64,000 nucleotides of DNA, taken from positions 55,864,056 through 55,928,055 of the forward strand of contig CM031615.1 of NCBI GenBank assembly GCA_018398815.1, read 5' to 3'. This document shows, piece by piece, positions 35,480 to 49,000 of this stretch; positions within the stretch are counted from its first letter, which is position 1; every line of letters begins with the position of its first letter. The notes beneath the pieces were generated by a model that was not told where the DNA came from, searched no databases, and worked only from the letters and a program-made list of their open reading frames with translations. The translations under genes and the position numbers were made by a program. The DNA comes from Conus ventricosus (Eukaryota > Mollusca > Gastropoda > Neogastropoda > Conidae).

Positions 35480-37460
35480 AAGTTCCTCCAGTTTGAACTG
35501 TCAGTTGTGTGCCAAGTCCTTGGTCTCTGCAAATGTTATCGATATCCATTCTGCAGTGCAGTCTAGCCTTCTTTTATGTCTTCCCTGCCATCTTTCTTCT
35601 TTGAAAGTTTTCTCGCAGATTGTTTGAGGAAGGTGATTTATCTTATAAGGCCATACCAGTGTAATGATTATCTTCACTAGACTGATGTCATTACATCTGT
35701 ATAGATCTTAAGATCTTCTATAAGGTGCCTGATGGTTTGACATACTGTATGATTGGTGATAAGATCAGTACATCTAATGTTTAGTATCCTGCGGTAACAT
35801 CTGATTTCCATGGCTTTGATTCTTCTTTTCAGATCTGCTGTGAGGTTCTATGTGTGTCATGCTTACATGAAGATGGAATCTACCAGTGGATGCAGGAGCC
35901 TGATCTTGTGTTTAATGGAGGTGCTCTTGTTCTTCAGTATAGCTTTCAGTCTGGACATTGTTGTGTGATTTGTCTTTGGTGTCCATGAGAGGGTTTTATG
36001 TTTGGATCCCTTACTGCCATTGATGGATCCCGGGCTTGTCAACTGTTGATTGAACAGATTCTAACTTCTTATCATGAAGAGTTACACCAGTATTGATGGT
36101 GGGACGTAGCTGGCCATGAGTATGGTCTTTTTGATGCTGATATCCACGCCATATCTCGTTGATATTTCGTCCAGTCGTTCAACAAGCTTGACAAGTTCTT
36201 CACTCTCTGCCAGGCCATCTATGTTATATGCAAATGTTTTGAAGGTTTGTAATGGTGTTTCCCCCAAGGCTGACTGTGCTGATGTGATCTTCAAGTTCAA
36301 GCGCATCTGTCACGATATGTTCCCAGAATATGTTGAAAGTGAGGGAGACAGAAGGCAGCCATAAATGAACTGAAGTGTTAACCATTTACAGAGCTCTGTA
36401 TGAGTACTGCGCTGATTGTTTTGGAGTACAGTTGCTGGATGGGGGTGATAAGCTTCTGCTCAATGTTACATTTCTTCATTGTGGCTCAAAGCGCCTCCTG
36501 GCAGATCCTGTGGAATGACTTCTTGACGTTTATAAAGATGTAGGAGAACTGCCTTTGATGCTGGAGATGTTTGTCACAAAGGGTACAGAGGTTAAAGATC
36601 TGTTTGATGCCTCTTCTGGCAGTGCGGAATCCAGTTTATTCTTCAGCTAAGATGGTGTGTACTTGCAGTTCCAGTCTACTCAGAATGATTTTGAACATTA
36701 CTTTGCTGGCACAGCTGATGAAGCTTGTAGTGTGATAGTTCTGGCAGTGTTGTTTTCCTTTCTTCACGAAAAGTCTGACAATTAGTGAAAATTTAAAAAC
36801 AAAGAAAAAAGATATTTGTCAGCGGGTCTTCTGTGAACAGTACAAACTGTCTTTGAGCATACTGAGAAGATTTGAAAATAGAAAAAAAAAGAAGAAAAAA
36901 AAACGGAATAAAAATCATTGTGTTACCACACGGCAGTTAGGATGTCCACATCTCTGCCATGTATTAAGAGTTCTGCAGATATGTCGTCGATGCCTGCAGC
37001 CTTCCCACATTTCAGCCATTCCACTGCAGCTTCTTCATGGAGTATACGAAAATCATCTTCATTTTATAAATCTTGTACAGGTTGCATATATTTTGGATTT
37101 TTGGAGCTCTGTTTATTTTAGATCTATTAAAGCAATGCTCAAGCCACCTTTTAATGAAGTGTTTTTCCTGTGTTTGACAGTCGCCATCTTTATTCTGAAA
37201 GATGCTGACTATAGTTTGCTTATATTTGGTGATGTCCTTCACAATCATAAAAGCTTTCTTTGTGCTGCTGTTGTCTATGTTTTATTCAGTGTCTTCACAC
37301 TGTTTGTATTGAGCTTTCCTTTTTCTTCATCATTTCCAACCAGATTCTCTTGTTTATATGATTGCATTTCTCCCTCCCAGTCACCTTAGAGTGGTTTTAA
37401 GGCCCTTCTAGTGTCTGTCACATGTCTCCAGGATGTTGCTTGAAATCCATGGTTTTGATT
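35480..37460 (-). mobile_element. RTE-like LINE remnant
   Basis: The minus strand, in several frames, shows RTE-clade features in order. These are an inter-domain KDITKYKQTIVSIFQNKDG (about 37235-37180), GKAAGIDDISAELL-like sequence (about 37000-36960), and FVKKGKQHCQNYH (about 36770). They are followed by TGFRTARRGIKQIF (about 36625) and ATMKKCNIEQKLITPIQQLY (about 36480). The palm remnant DGLAESEELVKLVERLDEI and STRYGVDISIKKT follows (36115-36220). Many stops; inactive. A different LINE lineage from the CR1-like copies. Confidence 0.72.
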
Positions 37461-37604
37461 TCTGTCCGCTTATTTTGTGGACCTCTGATGCTGTTGTAGC
37501 TGTCACAAAGTCCAGGGACCAGTACTTTTATTTTTTTTAAAAGAATAAACCCTTGCCATGTTTTTTTGTTTTGTTACACCTTTGTTGATGAAAATATACC
37601 ATTT

Positions 37605-37720
37605 TTAATAATAATAATAATAATAATAAATAATAATGAATACTTATATAGTGCCTATTCTCGGCTAGAGGCCAAGCTCTAAGCGCTTTACAATCAACAC
37701 TTGTTTATAAACCATTTTTG
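37605..37720. repeat. (TAA)n and short interspersed repeat
   Basis: A TAA-type microsatellite (about 37608-37635) leads into ACTTATATAGTGCCTATTCT and AAGCTCTAAGCGCTTTACAA, a phrase typical of short repeats in aquatic invertebrate genomes. Family not identified. Confidence 0.4.
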
Positions 37721-37825
37721 ATACAGATACAGGGCTATGCTTCATTGACAGACTCATAAAATTTTGCAGAGCAGTTACAAAATGAAAAGCATGACTGTGA
37801 CTGTGAATAGTTTAATACCCACAAT

Positions 37826-37860
37826 CTTCAGCCGAGGCTTGTAAGGCTTCATCAGGGTAC
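37826..37860 (-). repeat. Solitary copy of the CTGATGAAG hairpin motif
   Basis: On the minus strand the sequence reads CCTGATGAAGCC, loop TTACAA, then GCCTCGGCTGAAG. It is a relative of the motif found in the fold-back elements, without a detectable second arm here. The conserved interspersed core (CCATATCAGGGCTGTCACC) lies 110 bases to the right. Confidence 0.35.
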
Positions 37861-38253
37861 ATGCAAATACATGTTACATTCATCTGAATGCAGGAGAAAC
37901 ATTGATTGTAGAGAAAAGAAAAATCGCCACTAGAAGGAAAAAGTTCTATGGGGCAGGGGATAGGGAGGGGCCATATCAGGGCTGTCACCACGTTGAGGGG
38001 AAAGGAAGCCAAAGGGAAAAGAGAGAGAAAGACAAGGAGTGGGGAGGATGGAAGAAGAAAGGGAGAGAGACAAACGAACTGAGAGATGGCTGTGGAAGAA
38101 TGAATAGAGGGAATGGGAAAGAGAGACAGGAAGAGAGAGAGGGGTGGGAGGATGTGTATGTATATCTTAAATAGGGTTTGGATGCGGTGAACAGAAAGAA
38201 TTTTCCTTTTTGAACTCGGGGTTTTTTTTTTACTTTTTCTTTTTTTTTTGCAG

Positions 38254-38510
38254 GACCTTGATGTTGATGATGTGGTCACAGCGTACCGCAGTATTGTAGG
38301 CCATGCCGCTTTGGTTTCGGGCACAATTTTCCACAGGCCAGACGGAGCGGTGCCATCTGTCTGCAACATCAGGACGCAGTGGAGTCAGCGTGATATTGAT
38401 CGCAAGGAGAAGACCAGCTTCACCAAAACGTTCTTGGTACAGCTGGCGCAGGAGCCTGAAGAGAAATGCTCATACGTTGGCTGTTCAGTACCCCAAGAAC
38501 TCAGTCACCT
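38254..38510 (+). CDS. APEH: APEH exon 1 of those visible
   Basis: Acceptor TTTTTTTGCAG, donor GTAAGT, 257 nt, ends in phase 2. It begins [14 protein letters not shown] and contains [15 protein letters not shown], matching the start of APEH after the first few residues. The N-terminal methionine must be on an upstream exon that I could not identify. Confidence 0.92.
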
Positions 38511-38705
38511 GTAAGTGTTTGTGGGCATACAGTGCACACTTACACTTTCTGAATACACATGTGCACACACACACACATATGCATTCATGCATACACATGC
38601 ATGTATGCACAGTTATGAATCCTCATGGGGTCTTGTATTGTTTTTTCCCCTTTTTCAATGCACATGCACATGCATGCATGCATGCGCACACGTGCGCGCA
38701 CTCAC

Positions 38706-38747
<42 letters not shown>

Positions 38748-39954
38748 TCTCTCTCTCTCTCTCATGCACGTTATTAATCGATATTGTTTTTGCATGCACA
38801 TGTGTGTGCACACAGTCTCAAACACATGCACATATACCTACCTACCTGCGCATAAACAAAAATATCAGTAAGCATGTACAACAGATTTTGAATGGTCCTT
38901 ATGAATATTTTCATGCAGTGACACAGAGCGTTCGAGAATCAAAGATACATATTAGCCTTTTTTTCCACCATAGTTGTGTAATGAACTCTTTACAGTCAAA
39001 GTATCCACAGAGTGAAAGTACAAAAAGCTTGGCTTAAGTAGTGTGTATAAACTTGCATATTATCATACATATGAACAACAGAATCACGTGACCCATGTCC
39101 CCTGATAAGTTGAGAAAACTTACACACGCACACTTAAAAAAAAGGAAATAAAAATTTTAAAAAGTACTAGGACAGTGTCTCCTCTGGTTGGTTGTCTCAA
39201 GACGACCGCAACAAAACGATCTGGGGTATGACTGTGTGTGAGTAAGCTGGGATGAGTGATGTGAGAATAATGCCCGTTAGGAGACACAGGAGGAGATTAA
39301 AGCAACAAAACGCATGCTATCAAAAGCAAGGGGTACTGAAGTTGTGGACGGAATGAAAGCACAGCTGGTTCTGGTCGTTAAAAGGTATAAGTGAACAGAG
39401 TTCTGTATGTTGTACCTTTTGAAAAAATAAAAAAAAATGTGTTTCTCATTTAACCGAACATGATATATACCCAGTCTAATTTGGGCATAGTTGACGACTA
39501 CAAAACTAGCAGGTTTTTGTTATTAGTGATGATAGGTTAAAAGATCCCATGTTAGTATTCTCATCATGTTTCTTTGAAATGACAGTAATATGAGTATAAA
39601 CACCTTTTTTATTTTTTACTTGCCTGAAGTTTTGAAATGATCCCAAATGTATGCATACTTCTGTTTTGAAAAATCGCAGGTTATGGGATGTGGAGTCCCC
39701 CTCAGGAAAGAAACGGGCTGTTATCTTGAAAAAGAAAGGCAAGAAAGGAGAGGAAAAGCAGTTTATAGAGGTTTGTATGTAAGCAGAGTGCGAATGCCTG
39801 AGTCAGTTTGTGCACATTAATTGTTTGTATATGTTATAATGTCATCTGGTTAAATGATTTAAATCTCTTCTTCATTTCAATCTCAATTGGTGCATTTGCA
39901 TAAACATGAGGTGCATGCGTGCTTACGTACATTCAGTGCGCACGCACACACACA

Positions 39955-40015
<61 letters not shown>

Positions 40016-43000
40016 GCAGATAAACTAGCTGTTGGACAAACTCACATGCCTCTACTACACACAGGAAATTCACTGTCACTTCTGCATACATTGCAGGAGA
40101 TAGAAAACATGGCTTTTATACTTAAGTGTAAATCTTTAATGCGACTGTAAAAAGTGAACAAAAAGTAGAAAATAAAGCATGTAAGCATATTTCATGTACA
40201 GTTGAGCGTGAGTGAGAAAGAACAAGTGAACTGTATTGAAGATGGAAGAGTTTAAAAGATTTTTTTTTTCCTTTTTGAAGATGAAAGAGTTTATAAAAAG
40301 CTCTTTTTTCACTCCACTTTGAGGAAAACTGTAAAACAAAACAAAAAAAACAGGCCATTTGAGGTCATAGTCATCAGTAAAGAATAAGTTGTGATGGAAA
40401 TTGACATTTATTTGATTTGTTTGATGTAATGTTTTAATTTCTTGGCGCTTTCATTATCCATGTCCAGTCATGTCACTCTCAAATAGGTCAATCCATTTCC
40501 CATCCAAGACAGACATACATACAGGCTCAATCTTTGGTGGACTGGTTTTATTTGCTATTACTAGAGTTTTTTGTTGTTGGTAACATTATTCACTCTCCTT
40601 TTTACAAAGTTAAGGTATATTAATTGTTTGTAACAGTCTACAAAACAAAGAACAGCGATGTTTCTCTGAACATCAACATCTGTCAGGAAGCAAATTTGTT
40701 TGAAAGTGTTTTGTTCTGGTTGTTTTGTTGTTCAGATTTGGAATGTGAAGCAGAAGGAGAAAACCATTGATGTGAAGGCGCTGGACAAACATGGAGATAT
40801 TGTTGGAAATGATGGTAGGTGACTGCTATTTTCATATATAATTGTGCATGTGTCAAAGCTTTGGCAGACATTGTAGAGAACTTGTGAATTTGAATTATCA
40901 GCAAGGGTTCTGTTTCCGTGTTTAAGAATGAAAATGTCGGAACCATGAGTCGAATAACAGAAAAATAAGAACAGTAGGACGATGGCATGCGTTGAATCTA
41001 GACATTTGATCTGAAGGATAGATTTGCATGTTTTCTTTTTAATTTGGGCCAGATGTTTCATCAGTAGTCTGTGTGAGAGTGAGTGAAAATGTATGACTTA
41101 GTAATGGATGTACACGTTTGACTGTAATGGATGGAAATCAACATGGTTCACCATTACACACGATGACATGTTTTTGTACAAATCTGAAGAATTTCTTGAT
41201 GATATTAGATGTTTGTTAAGCGCATAATTTAGAGACCTATTGAAGGCGCTTCACAAGATGACAGTGTGACTAACGTAAATTCAAACATTAATGTTCCTAT
41301 ACTTCATGTGTGTTGCAGGCAGATAGATGATATGCAAACAGTGTTGTCAGTTTAAGCAAGCTATATGCTGTGATTTTATTTGGAAGAAACAGTTATGAAG
41401 GAAAGCAGATATGCTGACTTTGTACTTATTTGATGGATTTACATTTGACTCTTTCACCTCGTCCCTTAACTGTGTGGACTTTTGTGTGTGCTGGATGCGA
41501 GTTGCGCTAAAACTATGTGCCAGGAAGCAGTCTGTCTAGCTCTCGTAAGACATGAAGATACGCATAAAGAAAGGCAACTTTGGTGAAGTCAGTTCTCTTT
41601 TTTTTTTTCTCACCCTGCAAGAGGCTGCTTGGTCAAGCCTGTGAAAGATGACCAAATGTATGTGCAAGATGTCGATGAGAAAGCAGAACAGTGATACACA
41701 GTCATGTGCAATATTGCCTGCAGTGCATGGTATGCCATACCATGTTTGCAAGGTTGTGGAAAAGTTGTTTTTTTAATCTTTGAGGAAAAAAAAGAAAGAT
41801 GAAAGAAAAAAAACCCCATAGCAGACAGCTTCACAAATTCATTAATTCAAGAACAATTAATTTCTCAGTTGGATCAAATAAAAGTGGAAGTGCAGCCTTC
41901 AAATGTTTTTACTAGCAAAGTAGCTATTCGTTTTCTTTTTTTCTTTTTTTGTTGTTGTTGAAATAAGTGTTCTGGTGCATTTTCTTCTCCTGTCAGGCCA
42001 TTAGCATGCTTGAAAACATAAGTAGGAAGAGCAACAGGCAGGTAGGTAGGGAGAGAAAGGGAGAGAATTTTTAGATCTTAAATGGTTCTGGCAGTGGGCG
42101 ACACATTTTTCTTCTCCTTTTTGTTCTTCTTCTTCTTCTTCTCCTTGTCCTTCTTGTTCTTCTCCTTCTCCTTTTTCTTCTTCTTCTTCTCTTTGTTATT
42201 GTTGTTGTTCTTCTTCTTTTTCTCCTCCTCTTCTTCTTCTTCTTCTTCCTCTTCCTCTTCTCCTCCTTCTCCTCCTCCTCCTCCTCCTCCTCCTTTTTCT
42301 TCTTCGTCGTCGTTGTCTTCGTCTTCTTTTCGTCTTCGTCGTCTTCACCATTTTCTTCTTCTTTTTCTTCTTCTTCTTCTTTTTGCTATTAATATCATTT
42401 TTCCAATGCACAGGCCAGTTTGGTAGTGTACAGTGGTCAAAATGTGAGACCTATCTTCTGTACATTGCTGAGAAGAAGAAACCGAAGACGGCCAGTTTCT
42501 TCGAGACGGCTTCATCCAGCGATGATAAGGACAAGGGAGACAATGCTGAGGTCCCAATCAAGGTCTGTGGCATGTGCATGTCAGTTGAAAGTGTAACTAA
42601 CCTACAAACAACACCTTTTTTTTTTCGATGGAGGAAAAAACAACCAACAAATAGGTGTGTTTTATATTTTGCCCTTAGTACAGCAGGGATGAAAACTCCT
42701 CCGCCGTCTCCGCCGTTATTTTTTCGCATCTCCACCGAAAGAAAAAGTCTCCGCCGAAAAATTATTCGAAGAATGAAGCTCAGAAACGATCTCAACTTGT
42801 CTGCACAGCGAATTTCTTCTCTGTCGGTAATGTTCTTAAACGGCGTAGTTCTCATTCTGCTTCCTTCCAGTATCAATTCTCATCATGGCGTCGATTCACA
42901 GTGAGAGTTTGCCGCGAGTGAGTGCAAACAAAACGAAAAAAAGAAAAGAAAGAAGTATGTGAACCACTAGAAGACCGAGTGGCAGCAGAAGGACGTGTAT

Positions 43001-46000
43001 GACCGCAGAGTCACGGATGTAATAAGAAAACATGACAAAGACAGCGAATTTGAAGTGTTTTGCGAGCCTTGCCAAAAACGTGTCTACTTTGGTAGTCGTG
43101 GCTTTGTGGCAATCAGAGATCACATCGAGCGTCCCAGTCACCAACAGAAAATGTGTGTGTTTCCCACACCATTACAGCATGTTTTCAGATCATTGGGTAT
43201 GCAACAATCTACGTTTAATTTCCAAAGATAGTTTGACTCCTACTCTAAGTACTTCCACTCGTAGAGTCTTCAAAGCAAGGGAAAAACGTCAAAGTGACAA
43301 AAAGAATATAAAAGAACAAATGACATCAAAATAAACTGATGTCACAACAGTATTGTGTAACACTTTTCCCCTGGTATAATGCAAACGTTTGCTACATTTG
43401 TTAAGTATAACAGCCCCCCTATGAAATCCTTTTCCACCAGCCCACTCCCCTCACTACCTAGTCCTCTTCTCCTCCTCCTCCCCCAACCCCCACCCTCGCC
43501 CCACAACACACATACCCCACACACTTCGCCCCCTCCCCCCACCCCCGTCCCCACCTCACATACACACACACAAACACCCCCTCCCCTCCCCACACACGCA
43601 CACAATCACCCCCCCCCCCCACACACACACACACCACACACACACACACGCACACACTTGTCAAGGGGGGGGGGGGAGGATGTGATTAGTTGTAAGTGGG
43701 GGGGGGTGTACTGTTGTGACATCAGTTTGTTTTTATGTCATTTGTTCTTTTATGTTCTTTTTTGTGTTTAGTGTTTCCTGACGAAGGGTCTAAGGCCCAA
43801 AAGCTTCAGTTTTTTTGTTTTTGTTTTTTCAAAAGGACTTCAAAGTAATCATTTTTCATATTGTGTTTATTGAAGTCCAGCAGTCGTTTTCATACATCTG
43901 ATTTACTTAGTTTGATTTCCCACTCTGATTTACTTATCTACAGGCCTTATTCTTTATGTCCTGAAAGCACTGTTTGTCAAATTTTCTTTAGCTAGAGTTC
44001 TGAGGATTCATCATACTAAATGTTTGTCTCAATTGACATAGTCTCTTTCCACATCAGTCTCAGTTTTCATGGTGTTGAAAGCTGTTCTATAGAATGAGTT
44101 GTTTAGAAGCAAGAAAGTGATTTCTAAAGATTTTTATGCCTTATTTAATACAAAATATGCTTCAGCTTCAGGGGGCGCTGTCCCCTGACCCCCGCCGGGC
44201 TGTTGCCCATGTACCCCACTGGGGGCCCATGGTGAACCCCCAGATCCCCGCCAATCTCCTCTTTTTTTTAAAAACTGTTTTCATCCCTGGTACAGGGGGC
44301 AACATAGGCAGTACAAAATTGAGAAGAAAATCTATGTCTAGCAAATATTCTCATTGTAAACAAAACAAAGTGATCCTGGTAGGGATGCTTGGAGGTCTCG
44401 CAGCTTAAACTGTGCAGCCGCAGTCTGGAAATTAAATTGTACCTGTGTTCATGACAGATTTTGCTTAAAATTTTTGTGTGTGTTTCTTATTACATTCCTG
44501 ATTTGCTTCATGTGGTTGACTAGGTTCTAAACAATGTACAAACAAACAAAAAACAAAGCAACAATACTTAAAACAACAGTCATATGAGAGCAAGGAATAA
44601 GTGTGAGAAAGAAATCAGCCTGTAACATGTTTTGTATTTGAGTGCACCTATGTGAGAGAATGTATGACCTGTTCAGGGGAATTGCGACCAAATCCTGTTG
44701 CTGTGAATCGTGCAACAGCTCAAAACAGTATTTAGATTCAGTGTGGGTAAATCTTAGACTTTCGGTTATAAGATTCTGTAAAGAGTAATAATTAATGTAT
44801 ATAGATTCCTGGTAATGGAAATCTCAACCTGACCTACATCATTTGTTATCACCTTTTCCCAGCCGTGATGCAGAGCCAGCAATTAGGGTCCCTTATTTGT
44901 GAGAAGGGGTCACGTATGTTTCAATATGTTTGATCTTTGATGATTTTTTTTCTTTGTCAGCAGTTACAGTTTGTGATTCATTGGTTAATATTAACACAAC
45001 GGAAAGCGACACAAATTAAAATAGTGCAAATATTGTACAATTTTGTATCTAAGTAAGTGTTGTACCTTTAGTGCAGTGTGGTATTTGTTACACTAACAAT
45101 GAATATTGGCATTTTTTAAGAGAGTTTGAGAGGAGCCTTTGATCTTGATATGTGGGTCATATATAAGGTATGTGACTGAATAGCTTTATACAATCAAGGT
45201 TTAAAAAAAAAAAAAAATTGAGAGGAGCTATTGATCTTAATATGTGGGTCATATGTATACATGACTGAACAGCTTTATACTATGAAGGTGAAATGCGTTA
45301 TTGATTTTTGGAGGAGACACCTGGCAACACCTGGTTGGAGTACACCCACACAACTGCAACGGGAGTATGGTGTACCAGTGGTGCATGAAGCATACAGAGT
45401 GCACACTTGAACACAGGTCATTGTATTTTTGCAGGTAGAGGTTTAACTGCAGTATGAGTATGGTGCACTGTCAGCACCATAAGCTCACAAAGTGTGCACT
45501 GTGACACTGCGTTGGGCAGGAGGGAAGGAGGTGTGTGCACCAAAAGTATGGTGTACCATTACTGCCATAGGCACACACAGTGTAACACACCGCGTGATGC
45601 TGCTGCAATAGGGAGAGGAGTATCTATGCCAGCCAGGAGCGTGGTGAACCACTGGCATGTAAAGTGCTTTCTGTAGCACCTGCTTGTGATGTGGCAATAC
45701 GGAGGGAAGGACCTAAATCAGGAGTATGGTGTACTGTTAGTGCCATTAGTGCACAAAGTGCACTCAGTATCTCCAGTTTGTGGTATTTCAACAGTGGAAG
45801 TACTGACTTTGGAAGCATGGTGTTCTGCTACCACCATTGGCGCACACATGTGCACTCTGTAGGCAGTGTTTCAGCAGGGAAGGGAAGTACCTATGCAGGA
45901 GTATGGTGTACCATTAGTGCCAATGACACACAAAGTGTAGACTGTAGTACCTAGTTGCGATGTTGCGACAGGGGGAGAAGTATTTCACTAGGAGTATGGT

Positions 46001-49000
46001 GTTCTATTAGCAACAGAAGCACATAAAATGCACGTTGTAAGACCTGACTGCAGTATTGCCACAAACAGGAGAGTACTTCAGCAGAGTATGGTGCACCATT
46101 AGTAACAAAATGCACGTTGTAAGACCTGACTGCAGTATTGCCACAGGGAGGAGAGTACTTCAGCAGTGTATGGTGCGCCCTTAGTAACAATATGCATGTT
46201 GTAAGACCTGACTGCGATATTGTCACAGGGAGGGGAGTTCTTCAACAGAGTATGGTGCACTGTTAGTAACAAAATGCGCGTTGTAAGACCGACTGCGGTA
46301 TTGTCACAGAGAGGGGAGTCCTTCAACAGGGTGTGGTGCACCCTTAGTAACAAAATGCATGTTGTAAGACCGACTGCAGTATTGTCACAGGGAGGGGAGT
46401 TTTTTTTAACAGAGTATGGTGCACCATTAGCAACAGAGTGCATGTTGTAAGACCTGACTGAGGTATTGCAACAGGGAGGGAGTACTTCAGCAGAGTATGG
46501 TGAACCGTTAGCAACAAAATGCACATTGGAAGACCTGACTGTGGTATTGCAACAGGCAGGGGAGTACTTCAACAGGAGTAAGGTGCACCATTAGCAACAA
46601 AATGCGCATTGTAAGACCCGACTGTGGTATTGCAACAGGGAGGGGAGTGCTTCAACAGGAGTAAGGTGCATCATTAGCAACAAAATGCGCATTGTAAGAC
46701 CCGACTGTGGTATTGCAACAGGGAGGGAGTGCTTCAACAGGAGTAAGGTGCATCATTAGCAACAAAATGCACATTGTAAGACCCGACTGTGGTATTGCAA
46801 CAGGGAGGGGAGTGCTTCAACAGGAGTAAGGTGCATCATTAGCAACAAAATGCACATTGTAAGACCTAACTGTGGTATTGCAACAGGGAGGGGAGTACTT
46901 CAATATAAGTATGGTGTACCATTAGCAACAAAATGCACATTGTAAGACCTGACTGCAGTGTTGCGACAGGGAGGGGAGTACCTGTACCAGGATTGTGGTG
47001 TACCATAAGCAACAAAATGCACATTGTATGATTTGACTGCGGTGTTGCGACAGGGGTATGGTGTACCATTAGCAACATAATGCACATTGTAAAACCTGAC
47101 TGTGGTGTTGCGACAGGGAGGGGAGTACCTGCACCAGGAGTCATGGGGGGAGCAGCTGGTGGAGCGTCATCACACCGTCATCTGTCGACTGACGATCAGC
47201 AGCAATGTGGTGACGCTGTTGGCCCAGGTGCCAAGCAGCTATTCACCTGGACAGGTAGGTCAAGGCTATGGCGTCAAGAGTTGTGGTGGCAGAACATGCT
47301 CACTTTGGCAAAACAATACAGGACAGTGGATAGCGTATCTTACTTAAATAAGCTGTATTTATTAATACAATGCAGTACTATCTTGTAAAGTACAATCAGT
47401 TTAATTAAACGTACAATATAATGCTGTGCAATGCCGTTTTATTGAAATGTAAAAGAATGAATCTGAGTTACAAATGCTTGTGTTTGTTGTGCATTCTCAC
47501 ATGAGGTTGAAGTATGCAATAAAACAATGACTGCAAACAGTCAAATAAGAATGGAAGCAGCTTTTGATCTGCTGCAAGACAACTGTAACTGACTTTGAAC
47601 TTGTAAACGTATCTAAATAAAATCAGTGGCATACGTCGATATTGTATACTGTATTATATAACTTGATAATGATGACATATTTCCTATGTGTGAAATTTGA
47701 GTTGCTGTTCTCAGGCAGGTTGAGTTCCCCCGTATTATACTATTCACTTTTTCCTTTTTTTTCCCCCCCATGTCTGCATATGTGACCACAGAAATTCTCC
47801 AGGGAAAGCTTGCTCGATGTGATTTTAGTGCAGATTAGTGCTCTCTGCTCAGGGGACCTTGCCATATCATTTTATCCAGGGCTCACGTTGAAGTGCATTT
47901 TGCACATTGTGACATACAAAGTATGCCTCCGTCACTTTAGGTAATACTTTAAAAATATCTCTGTGCTTGTAACAAGCACGGAGATATTTTTAAAGTATTA
48001 CCTTGCAGCAGATCAAAAGCTACTGTGGTAACCACAGTAGATCAAGTTTGTCACTGGAACAAAACTGGAAAGTATCAAAAACAAATCATTTACAGGTTTC
48101 ACTAATCAGTGTTGAATTTTTTTTTTTAAAGTGCCTTGATTTCTTGATGCACCAAACCCAAGTAGTCCCAGCCACAGCACACCTCATGCAGCACATGAGA
48201 AAATAAAAAGAACTCACCAAGCACTGCCCCAGTGCAAAGACAAAATGGCGATGTTGAAACATGGATGAAATGCAGATGAAGCAATTCAGACAGACAGTGA
48301 CGACCCGTTGGAGTTCAAGTCTGATGGTCAAGGGACTGCTGAAAAACAATAGCCACAGGGACACCTACTAACCCCGAAGAAAATGTTGAAAAACAATAGC
48401 CAGAGGGAGCCCTGCTAACCCCAAAGACAAATGTACTGCCACAAAGTGTACTTGAGAGGGTCAGGGTGAAAAAAATCAGCTTCACTGATTTTCTTGCATT
48501 TTAGACAACCACGTTATTCTGAAAGTCATTTGTGGGTAAATTATAAGAATGCTTTGCGCAAGTGCAGCACTTGGTCTTGGTTTAAAGAGAGCTGGTTACT
48601 GTGTGTTGCAGGTTCTCTGGGGGCCCGACAATCACGTGGTGTTTGTCGCCTGGTGCCATGAGCCGTTCAGACTGGGGCTGAGATTCTGTGTGGAAAGGAG
48701 GTGTGTATATGGTGGACCTGCCTGTAGAGCAAAAGGTGTGGTGTTGGTTCATGGCCTGTGGAAATACCATCACCTGTTGTGATGGCACAGTAAAATGATA
48801 TCTAGTAATTCCGTGAACAAAATGAAGGCACCATACTGTTTGTGTCAACGTATTAGACTAAATGCTTGCGAGAATTATTTTTTTAGTATCTTCTGGAAGG
48901 AACCCAGAAATGACAACGCCAGGTATCGTATCAATAGACTGTCGAACAGGAAACGGGATTTGTTGATTGTCACCAAATCCATGAGCTTGTTAGCCCCAGG

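Larger units (their letters stand above)
42684..44289. mobile_element. hAT-like DNA transposon, non-autonomous, in APEH intron 4
   Basis: Terminal inverted repeats CAGGGATGAAAAC (42684) and GTTTTCATCCCTG (ending 44289) are typical of the hAT superfamily. Flanks TAGTACAG (42676-42683) and GTACAG (44290-44295) look like an 8-bp target duplication that has lost two bases on the right. Inside is a BED-finger-like relic (about 42985-43180), a fold-back insertion (43279-43837) and CA/C/G-rich low complexity. No transposase catalytic core is recognisable. Confidence 0.72.

Noticed and set aside
42082..42426. Ser/Phe-rich and Arg/Lys-rich frames
   Set aside because: Polypyrimidine tract translated in two directions.
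45951..47144. Minus-strand frames of 90-157 codons with repeated [13 protein letters not shown]
   Set aside because: Antisense translations of the ~83-bp intronic array.
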